This document shows positions 1 to 5,566 of a stretch of 9,069 bases of DNA, piece after piece. How positions within the stretch are numbered: position 1 is the first letter of the stretch; each line of letters begins with the position of its first letter. The stretch is from the NCBI GenBank assembly GCA_964580215.1, contig CAZOJT010000072.1, positions 1 to 9,069 of the forward strand. The letters run 5' to 3'. The notes under the pieces were generated by a model, which was given only the letters and a program-made list of their open reading frames with translations, had not been told where the DNA came from and did not search any database. The position numbers and the translations under genes are program-made. Source of the DNA: SM23-73-3 sp964580215 (GTDB lineage Bacteria; Zixibacteria; MSB-5A5; SM1-73).

Positions 1-1
1 A

Positions 2-52
2 GTCCAATGTAAAGCTAAAGAAGTTATGAATCAAGAACTTAAAGCAACCTAA
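2..52 (+). CDS. Possible 3' end of a plus-strand gene entering from the left (unrecognised)
   Basis: Frame 2 is open from the first bases of the window to a TAA at 50-52 and reads VQCKAKEVMNQELKAT, a Lys/Glu-rich sequence plausible as a C-terminal helix. Sixteen residues are too few to identify a family or to exclude chance. If real, it converges on the truncated mpgS, whose stop is only 26 nt away. That would place the junction that cut mpgS right at the end of this gene. Low confidence. Confidence 0.2.
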   Translation, partial: VQCKAKEVMNQELKAT

Positions 53-77
53 GACCAAAATTAACAACAAAATTTCG

Positions 78-785
78 TTACACTACCAAAAATTTGTTTG
101 TGTTTTCTGAGGTGCGACCCCATTTACGGAAGAAGAGTTTTGATTTGATAATTTTCGGTTTGCCGTGCCAGGCAATCCGCACCATGGCGTAAGGAGACTT
201 ACTTATAGCAAAGCCGGCCGCATATTCATGCACGTACTCCGACACCGCTCCAGGGGAATAATTGTCGGAATCGATAAAACCAACATATTTTTTGCCGGCA
301 AGTCGGGCCAACATTTTCCCGATTATCATTCCTTCTGCTTTACCATCCCGTATCTCGCGCTTTTTATTTAAGATACTGGTGCATCCCGCTTTTTTAAAGG
401 CTTTGGCCCAGAGGGAATCTTTTTGATGAACAATGAGAGCGTTCTTGTTGACAAAAATACAGAAGGCTCTGAGAGCTTCTTTCTCCATAGTGTAGCGATC
501 GATCGGACTTATAGGACTATTAGAAACGATAATAATCAAACATTGATGTAGGATGCCGCACAAAACGCCTTCAACCAGCTTAAGGCATTCTTTATATACC
601 GGAACCACTATAGCCGTATCTTTTTCTATGTCATATAATTCCTCATAAGGAATTTGGGTGATGGTGGAACCTTTTTGGGGCAACTTGTCCCTTTTGAGAC
701 CGGAGTCTAATTCAAACACCTTCTGCAAACCACCAAATCGAATCGCTCCAAATCTTTCTACCTCTCTGGGGAGCTCTATTCGCAT
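78..785 (-). CDS. mpgS: Mannosyl-3-phosphoglycerate synthase (GT55), C-terminally truncated
   Basis: The family transfers mannose from GDP-mannose to 3-phosphoglycerate in the cytoplasm, the first of two steps to the compatible solute mannosylglycerate. The 235 residues match the N-terminal part of MpgS: a nucleotide-binding start IVVPVYKE (59-66), IIIVSNSP (84-91), the metal-binding DSDNY (172-176) followed by PGAVSEYVHEYAAGF, and KWGRTSENTNKFL near the end. Family members are about 390-400 residues. Here the similarity stops at NKFL, where homologues continue with a conserved ~150-residue C-terminal part, and two further codons lead to TAA. The missing part is not present in any frame of 1-77, so this is a truncation, not a local frameshift, and activity is unlikely. 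The ATG at 785 is supported by GAGAAGG about 7 nt upstream, which overlaps the stop codon of the asnB-like gene, so the two are translationally close and probably one operon. No phosphatase partner (mpgP) is visible. Confidence 0.88.
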   Translation of the reverse strand: MRIELPREVERFGAIRFGGLQKVFELDSGLKRDKLPQKGSTITQIPYEELYDIEKDTAIVVPVYKECLKLVEGVLCGILHQCLIIIVSNSPISPIDRYTMEKEALRAFCIFVNKNALIVHQKDSLWAKAFKKAGCTSILNKKREIRDGKAEGMIIGKMLARLAGKKYVGFIDSDNYSPGAVSEYVHEYAAGFAISKSPYAMVRIAWHGKPKIIKSKLFFRKWGRTSENTNKFLVV

Positions 786-798
786 CTAATGGCCTTCT

Positions 799-2509
799 CT
801 ACAGGACGCCCACAGCCTGTAACTCGTGGGTAACTTCTTCCCAATGTTGTTTAGACTTGGGTGGAAGCAGATTAAGTTTGGCGGCATGAGTATCAAGATA
901 ATATTGCACACTCAGCAGTGGTTTCCATAAATCATGATCCCCGTAGCGAAACCCGTATCGGGATGAACTGCCCAGTTTTTCAATAACACTCTTGTTAAGG
1001 TCGTAACCTGCTTCACGCAACATAGTCTCAGTGATCCCGGCTTTGTTGGCCAGTTTTTCGAAAACATTATGAACGTCTGCCCCACGCTGTGCGGCCTCTT
1101 TCTTTCGGACTGCGATCTCTTCAGGTATTCCAATAGAAAGACAATATTGATGGTGAATCCATTTCAGCAAAGGATCATGGTTACGTTTTACCTTTAAGTG
1201 GGGAGAAATCCTAAAAGCCGCCATGATCACTTCCGGGTCCAAATACGGGACTCTAAGCTTCAGACTGTGGGCCATTGCAATTTTGTCTTCACGTTCCAAA
1301 CATTCTTTATATAACAGAAAAGTGTCTTCCCAGGAGTACTTTTCAAAGTTTTGATAACCCTCCTGATCGACAATTTTTGGATACCACGGATACCCCCCCC
1401 CCAAATAGTTCATCTGGACCTTGACCGGTTAAAATAACCCGTTCTCCCTCTTCCCGGGCCATCCGAACAGACGCATATATGGGGATTGACACCTCCACTT
1501 GATTCAAACTACGGTCCTCGATAGTGCTTATAACCTCGGGAATAAGCTCTTCAATCTCACTTGCAGAAAGTATCTTAACTTTAAGAGGGAAATTAAAGCG
1601 AGAAGCCACTTTTTTGGCCCATTTGATATCGACTGCTCCTTCTCTTCCCGCAGTGTAGCAAGTAAAGGGAACCCCGAGTTTCCGCACAAGGTAGGTTATC
1701 AGAACGCTATCGACACCACCAGAGAAAATAATGCCAACCCTTTTTCTACCTACCACTCTTTTGCTAACAGAATCCATAATAACCTTGTCATATGCCTTTA
1801 AGGCTTCATCTTTATTTATAATGCGAACTGACGATCTTATTGATTCAGGACTCCAAAAAGGGAAATCACGCACACCTTCCTCATTCGTTACTGCTAAATG
1901 CCCCGGCAAAAGGCGCTTTATACTGTCGTAGGGCGTAGAAATTGCCGGGAGCGATTTCTTTTCCGAGGCAAAAGCAACATGATCACTGCTTTGTGCCAGG
2001 TAAGGTTGCTTCACATCAATCTTGTCCCGGGCGATGATGGTTTGCTTATTATCAGTAATTGCCGAAGCATAGACACCATCCAGTTTAGGCAAGATCAATT
2101 TTACCGCCTCCAAAAGATCACCGTGGTAATTCTTTTCTACAAGTTTCAGAATGACCTTACTGTCACTCTCAGTTTCTAAGTTAACCTCGGCCTGCAGTTC
2201 TTTTCGCAACTCTCGATAATTGTAAATTTCGCCATTGTGCAATAAACTAAGCTTCTTATCCTTGGATTGAAAAGGTTGTAGCCCTGATGCTCCTCCGGTG
2301 ATAGCTAATCTCACGTGTCCAGTAGCTACCTTACCCTCTTTCCCTTCAAAGTTCAGGTCCTCAAATTTAGACTGGCGCTCTGCATCACCTCCGATTACAA
2401 AACCAACTCCATCCGGACTTTGGTGGAGCATGGCCTCAAGCATCTTCTTAAGCAGACTGCTTATTTTATTTGTTTCACTAACGCTTACTATTCCCGCAAT
2501 TTCACACAT
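799..2509 (-). pseudogene. asnB: Asparagine-synthase-family glutamine amidotransferase, split by a frameshift in a G10 tract
   Basis: The family makes asparagine or related amides: an N-terminal class II glutaminase releases ammonia and a C-terminal synthase domain activates a carboxylate with ATP. Counting from ATG at 2509, Cys2 is the expected catalytic nucleophile (MCEIAGI). HVRLAI (65-70) and HNGEIYNY (91-98) are glutaminase motifs, SGGVDS (263-268) is the ATP-pyrophosphatase loop, and GQGPDELFG is at 362-370. The reading frame is then lost at ten G (plus-strand C at 1393-1402). Unshifted reading ends at 1343 after a short nonsense tail. The true C-terminal half is in another frame from about 1401 to the TAG at 799, with YPWYP, LRVPYLD and RKKEAAQRG. 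Nine G would give one 569-residue protein, close to E. coli AsnB (554). ATG 2509 is preferred to an upstream TTG at 2518 because it exposes Cys2 and has AGAAAGG 9 nt upstream. The real substrate may not be aspartate: mpgS follows by 13 nt. The promoter is unclear. Confidence 0.88.
1393..1402 (-). repeat. G10 homopolymer tract causing the asnB frameshift
   Basis: Ten consecutive C on the plus strand (G on the coding strand) directly follow the ELF codons of the conserved GPDELFGG motif. Lengths divisible by three (six, nine or twelve G) restore the frame into YPWYP. The ten seen here give a +1 shift. Such a tract is prone to slipped-strand change in vivo and also to sequencing error. Confidence 0.9.
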
Positions 2510-2518
2510 ATTACGCAA

Positions 2519-2804
2519 CCTTTCTTCTAAGTTTCATAATAACGAATTATTTGGTCTACACAAGTATTTTATTGGAAAACTTCTGTCTGTATGTGGGATA
2601 AAAAGCTCCACGATATGAAGTGCAGTTCGATAGCAAGATATCGAGGGTTCCCTAAATCTGATTTCAGGGACATTAAGATTTCATCATCGTGTTAATGCAA
2701 TCCCGAATACTTCCGTAGCGTTCAAGTCTGCCTCGGACGGAGAGATAGATAGCACCTTATCCGGTAATAGACGCAAAGCATGGGGGTAAAAAAATAAGGA
2801 AGTG
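2519..2804. other. Divergent intergenic region between asnB and the EF-G-like gene
   Basis: No convincing gene is seen on either strand. It must hold the start signals for the minus-strand asnB unit, but I see no strong promoter there; a TATTAT at about 2534-2539 (minus) lacks a good -35 partner. Small inverted repeats are present: TCGATA/TATCGA (2627-2632 and 2639-2644, 6-nt loop) and an imperfect CCCT/AGGG hairpin around 2650-2669. Neither is followed by a T-run on either strand, so they are not obvious terminators. Confidence 0.5.
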
Positions 2805-2832
2805 TTGACAAATACTTTTTATTGTGTAATAT
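2805..2832 (+). promoter_or_regulatory. Sigma-70-type promoter of the EF-G-like gene
   Basis: TTGACA at 2805-2810 and TAATAT at 2827-2832 are separated by 16 nt, near-consensus for the housekeeping sigma factor. Transcription would start near 2839, leaving a leader of about 38 nt before the GTG start. Confidence 0.75.
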
Positions 2833-2876
2833 TGACAATCGTATACAGAAGATAATCTTTATTCCAGGAGGTTACG

Positions 2877-4961
2877 GTGAAGGATTTTAAAATCGATCAG
2901 ATCAGGAATGTGGGAGTAGTCGGTCATGGGGGTGTAGGCAAGACCTCCCTGGTGGAGACTATGCTTTATGATGCCAAAGTTACCACTCGGCTGGGCAGGG
3001 TGGATGAGGGAACCAGCCTATCGGATTACACCGATGATGAGATCGAGAGGAAAGTGTCAATCGGTGCCTCTCTGCTTCATCTGGAGTGGAAAAACCACAA
3101 GATAAATGTCGTGGACATGCCCGGCTACCAGGATTTCATTGGGGAGGTGGTAGGAGGTTTGAGGGTTACAGAGACTGCTTTGATATTGCTCTCCGCCCAA
3201 TCGGGCGTGGAGGTGGGAACCGAACAGGTGTGGAATATTGCGGAAAATTACAAGCTGTCTCGGATGTTCTTTGTTAACAGGATGGAAAAGGAGCATGCCG
3301 ACTTTGAGAAGGTGACAAAACAGGCCAGGGAGAGCTTTGGCCAGAAGGTGGTTCCCATCCAGATTCCCATCGGAGAAGGACCCGATTTTAAAGGGATGGT
3401 TGATCTGGTCAAAATGAAAGCTTTATATTTCGATAAGGATGGAAAATCAAAAGAGGATAAAATTCCATCGGAGCTGGAGGCAAAAGCCAAAGAATATCAG
3501 GAAAAACTCATAGAGGCGGTGGCTGAGACTGATGATGCGCTTTTGGAGAAGTTCTTTGATAAAGGAGAGCTTTCCGGTGATGAGATAAAGCAGGGCTTAC
3601 GGAAGGGAATTGCAGAAAGGTCAATTTATCCTCTTGGTTGCGGATCAGCGCTGGGGAATGTCGGTGTGGCAGCGTTTTTGGACTACATAGTCGCATTCCT
3701 CCCCTCGCCCTCAGATTTTGTGCATGTAGAAGGAAAAGTGCCGGGAACGGAAAAAGAGAAGAAGATAAAGATAAGCTCGGATGAATCCCTGTGTGCCTTT
3801 GTTTTTAAAACTGTATCCGAGCCGCACGTGGGAGAGTTAACATTTTTGAAGGTATATTCAGGAAAACTGCAGTCCGGGATGGATGTATATAATTCCACCC
3901 GAGAGGCTTCCGAAAGAATCGGGCAGATTTATGCCTTAAACGGCAGAGAGAGAAGGGAGATCGGGATCGTGAACGCAGGCGACATTGCCGCCGTGGTCAA
4001 ATTGAAGAATACTAAAACAGGCGATACTTTCTGTGACAAAAAAAATCCGGTGATATTGTCCCCCATCGCTTTTCACAATCCGGTAATCAACATGGGGATC
4101 AGACCCAGGAAAAGAGGGGACGAGGAGAAGATCGCCAATGGATTTGCCAAATTACACGAGGAGGATCCCACCTTCATCATGGAGGTGGATGCAGATATCA
4201 AGCAAACTATTATTTACGGACAGGGTGAGTTGCATCTGGAGGTGATGGTGGACCGATTGAAAAGAAGGTTTGGAGTGGAAGTTGAACTGGAAAAACCCAG
4301 GATACCTTATCGAGAGACCATCACCAGCAAGGTGGAAGCACAGGGCAAATATAAAAGGCAGTCCGGAGGAAGAGGACAATATGGGGACGTCTGGATTCGG
4401 CTGGAGCCCTTGCCCCGGGGAGAAAGATTCGAGTTTGTGAATAAAATCGTGGGAGGAGCCATCCCCTCCAAATACATCCCCTCGGTTGAAAAGGGAATAG
4501 TGGGCGCCATGGTGGAAGGGGTTTTAGCCGGCTATCGGGTGGTGGATGCAAAGATAACCCTATACGACGGTACATTCCATGAGGTGGACTCATCCGACTT
4601 AGCCTTCAAGATCGCCGGCTCCATGGGATTCAAAAATGCGGCCACAAAGGCAAAACCTGTCATGCTGGAGCCGATCTATAACTTAGAGGTAATCGTGCCG
4701 GAGGATTTTATGGGAGACGTTATGGGCGATTTGTCCAGCCGACGCGGTAGAATCTTAGGAATGGATCAAGAAGGAAACTTTCAGAAGATCAAAGCCCAAG
4801 TTCCTCTGGCAGAGCTATATAAATACTCCACCTCTTTGCGGTCTTTAACCCAGGGAAGAGGGCTTCATACGCGGGAGTTCTCTCATTATGAGGAGGTGCC
4901 CCGGGACATAGCAGACAAACTCATCAAGGAAGCTCAACAGGCAAAGGAAGCGGAGAAATAA
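2877..4961 (+). CDS. EF-G-like translational GTPase (EF-G-2 / FusA-like paralogue)
   Basis: A GTPase of the elongation factor G superfamily, 694 residues, full length. Elements in order: P-loop GHGGVGKTS (16-24), switch I region around DYTDDEIERKVSI (50-62), G3 DMPGYQDF (80-87, where canonical EF-G has DTPGHVDF), G4 NRME (134-137, canonical NKMD), domain II starting about 302, domain III with GFAKLHEEDP (422-431) and YGQGELHLEV (447-456), domain IV with KRQSGGRGQYGDV (493-505), and a C-terminal EF-G V-like domain (about 597-680). The overall pattern matches the EF-G-like group seen in Thermus (EF-G-2) and Thermotoga, rather than the main FusA encoded in the rpsL-rpsG-fusA-tuf cluster. It is expected to be cytosolic and ribosome-binding; its exact step is uncertain. 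The G3 and G4 changes are typical of this group rather than damage. The GTG start has AGGAGG (2866-2871) 5 nt upstream, and the gene has its own promoter. No terminator is seen before tRNA-Thr 141 nt downstream. Confidence 0.9.
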   Translation: MKDFKIDQIRNVGVVGHGGVGKTSLVETMLYDAKVTTRLGRVDEGTSLSDYTDDEIERKVSIGASLLHLEWKNHKINVVDMPGYQDFIGEVVGGLRVTETALILLSAQSGVEVGTEQVWNIAENYKLSRMFFVNRMEKEHADFEKVTKQARESFGQKVVPIQIPIGEGPDFKGMVDLVKMKALYFDKDGKSKEDKIPSELEAKAKEYQEKLIEAVAETDDALLEKFFDKGELSGDEIKQGLRKGIAERSIYPLGCGSALGNVGVAAFLDYIVAFLPSPSDFVHVEGKVPGTEKEKKIKISSDESLCAFVFKTVSEPHVGELTFLKVYSGKLQSGMDVYNSTREASERIGQIYALNGRERREIGIVNAGDIAAVVKLKNTKTGDTFCDKKNPVILSPIAFHNPVINMGIRPRKRGDEEKIANGFAKLHEEDPTFIMEVDADIKQTIIYGQGELHLEVMVDRLKRRFGVEVELEKPRIPYRETITSKVEAQGKYKRQSGGRGQYGDVWIRLEPLPRGERFEFVNKIVGGAIPSKYIPSVEKGIVGAMVEGVLAGYRVVDAKITLYDGTFHEVDSSDLAFKIAGSMGFKNAATKAKPVMLEPIYNLEVIVPEDFMGDVMGDLSSRRGRILGMDQEGNFQKIKAQVPLAELYKYSTSLRSLTQGRGLHTREFSHYEEVPRDIADKLIKEAQQAKEAEK

Positions 4962-4966
4962 ATTCA

Positions 4967-5001
4967 GGGGCTTGGGACTAGGGGCTGGAAAGCAGGGTCC
5001 A
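4967..5001 (+). repeat. Degenerate heptamer array, family 1 (GGGRCTN type)
   Basis: Starting 5 nt after the EF-G-like stop, the sequence can be cut into five consecutive 7-nt blocks, four of them beginning GGG (for example GGGGCTT, GGGACTA, GGGGCTG). The fourth block is degenerate. It is the first of several adjoining arrays with the same 7-nt period. Confidence 0.65.
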
Positions 5002-5030
5002 GTTGCCAGTAACCAGTCACCAGTAGCCAG
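4999..5030 (+). repeat. Heptamer array, family 2 (CCAGTNN)
   Basis: Four complete heptamers each begin with CCAGT, with the last two bases varying (TG, AA, CA, AG), followed by a partial fifth unit CCAG. The constant five bases and free last two show a real 7-nt period rather than simple low complexity. Confidence 0.85.
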
Positions 5031-5036
5031 AAAAAC

Positions 5037-5057
5037 AGGGTCAAGGATCAAGGTTAA
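5037..5057 (+). repeat. Heptamer array, family 3 (AGGNTMA)
   Basis: Three consecutive heptamers, AGGGTCA, AGGATCA and AGGTTAA, lie between the CCAGTNN array and the TTCGTCA array. Only three units, so support is moderate on its own, but its position among the other 7-nt arrays strengthens it. Confidence 0.6.
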
Positions 5058-5070
5058 GAAAAAGATTTTA

Positions 5071-5091
5071 TTCGTCATTCGTCATCCGTCA
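5071..5091 (+). repeat. Heptamer array, family 4 (TTCGTCA)
   Basis: Two exact TTCGTCA units and one with a single change (TCCGTCA) stand in tandem, ending 11 nt before tRNA-Thr. No good promoter for the tRNA is visible in or around it, so the tRNA may be read from upstream. Confidence 0.75.
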
Positions 5092-5102
5092 TAGGTTTAA
5101 TC

Positions 5103-5174
5103 GCCGATGTAGCTCAACGGTAGAGCAACTGATTTGTAATCAGTTGGTTGGAGGTTCGATTCCTCTCATCGGCT
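5103..5174 (+). tRNA. tRNA-Thr (anticodon UGU)
   Basis: A complete cloverleaf: acceptor GCCGATG pairs with CATCGGC, D arm GCTC/GAGC, anticodon stem ACTGA/TCAGT with loop TTTGTAA and anticodon TGT at 5135-5137, and a T arm with TTCGATT. The discriminator base is T and CCA is not encoded, so CCA must be added after transcription. It reads ACA and, by wobble, other Thr codons. A terminator follows 10 nt downstream. Confidence 0.96.
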
Positions 5175-5184
5175 AAATAGGCAA

Positions 5185-5222
5185 AAAGAAGGTGGACGAC
5201 CTTTTAGCGTTCACCTTTTTCT
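5185..5222 (+). terminator. Rho-independent terminator after tRNA-Thr
   Basis: A stem of about 14 base pairs, including two G-U pairs, forms between 5185-5198 and 5208-5221 with a 9-nt loop. Its 3' arm CACCTTTTTCT supplies the T-run. It would end the tRNA-Thr transcript, and probably EF-G read-through. Confidence 0.75.
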
Positions 5223-5353
5223 ATGGATGAACTTCTGAATTTGTAGGTCGAATATGGTCGCAATATCTATCCGACATTTTTGTTGTCCTGATTTTAAATT
5301 TTCTAAAACGTGTCGGTATCAGAAGAACCACGGCAAGAAGGTTTGTTTTTGAC

Positions 5354-5390
5354 AAAAAATAGCCGGCAGATCAACTAATCTGTTGGCTAT
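5354..5390 (-). terminator. Rho-independent terminator after the CAU tRNA
   Basis: On the minus strand, ATAGCC pairs with GGCTAT and the inner CAGAT with ATCTG. A two-base A/C mismatch separates the helices, the loop is 6 nt, and six T follow (plus-strand A at 5354-5359). It lies 12 nt beyond the 3' end of the tRNA and matches its direction. On the plus strand the same arms pair fully through G-U pairs but lack a T-run. Confidence 0.7.
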
Positions 5391-5402
5391 CAATAATTTA
5401 TC

Positions 5403-5476
5403 TGGGCCCAGCAGGACTCGAACCTGCGACCCACTGATTATGAGTCAGTTGCTCTAACCAACTGAGCTATGGGCCC
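5403..5476 (-). tRNA. tRNA with CAU anticodon, probably tRNA-Ile2 (lysidine-modified), possibly elongator tRNA-Met
   Basis: A complete cloverleaf on the minus strand: acceptor GGGCCCA with TGGGCCC, D arm GCTC/GAGC, anticodon stem ACTGA/TCAGT with loop CTCATAA (anticodon at 5440-5442), T arm GCAGG/CCTGC, discriminator A, no encoded CCA. A paired G1-C72 rules against the initiator tRNA. Ile2 and elongator Met share CAU. The C4-G69 and C5-G68 pairs and the GGGCC-type acceptor resemble tRNA-Ile2 substrates of TilS, so I favour Ile2 (reads AUA), without certainty. It has its own promoter and terminator, so it is independent of dnaG. Confidence 0.93.
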
Positions 5477-5493
5477 TGAAAAACCTCATTTAC

Positions 5494-5522
5494 ATATTAC
5501 GCTTCAAAAACCCGCAAGTCAA
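5494..5522 (-). promoter_or_regulatory. Promoter of the CAU tRNA
   Basis: On the minus strand TTGACT (5517-5522) and TAATAT (5494-5499) are separated by exactly 17 nt. The predicted start lies about 10 nt before the mature tRNA 5' end. The site sits in the 90-nt gap after the dnaG stop. Confidence 0.8.
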
Positions 5523-5566
5523 GAATTTTTTGCTGGTTTTCGCTGAAATGGAAATTAAATTGAACC

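Noticed and set aside
912..1133. 73-codon minus-strand open frame
   Set aside because: It overlaps the asnB C-terminal half in another frame; the asnB frame carries the conserved family motifs.
4967..5091. Coding extension of the EF-G-like protein
   Set aside because: The EF-G-like protein already ends at the usual family length with a good stop, and the following DNA is tandem heptamers.
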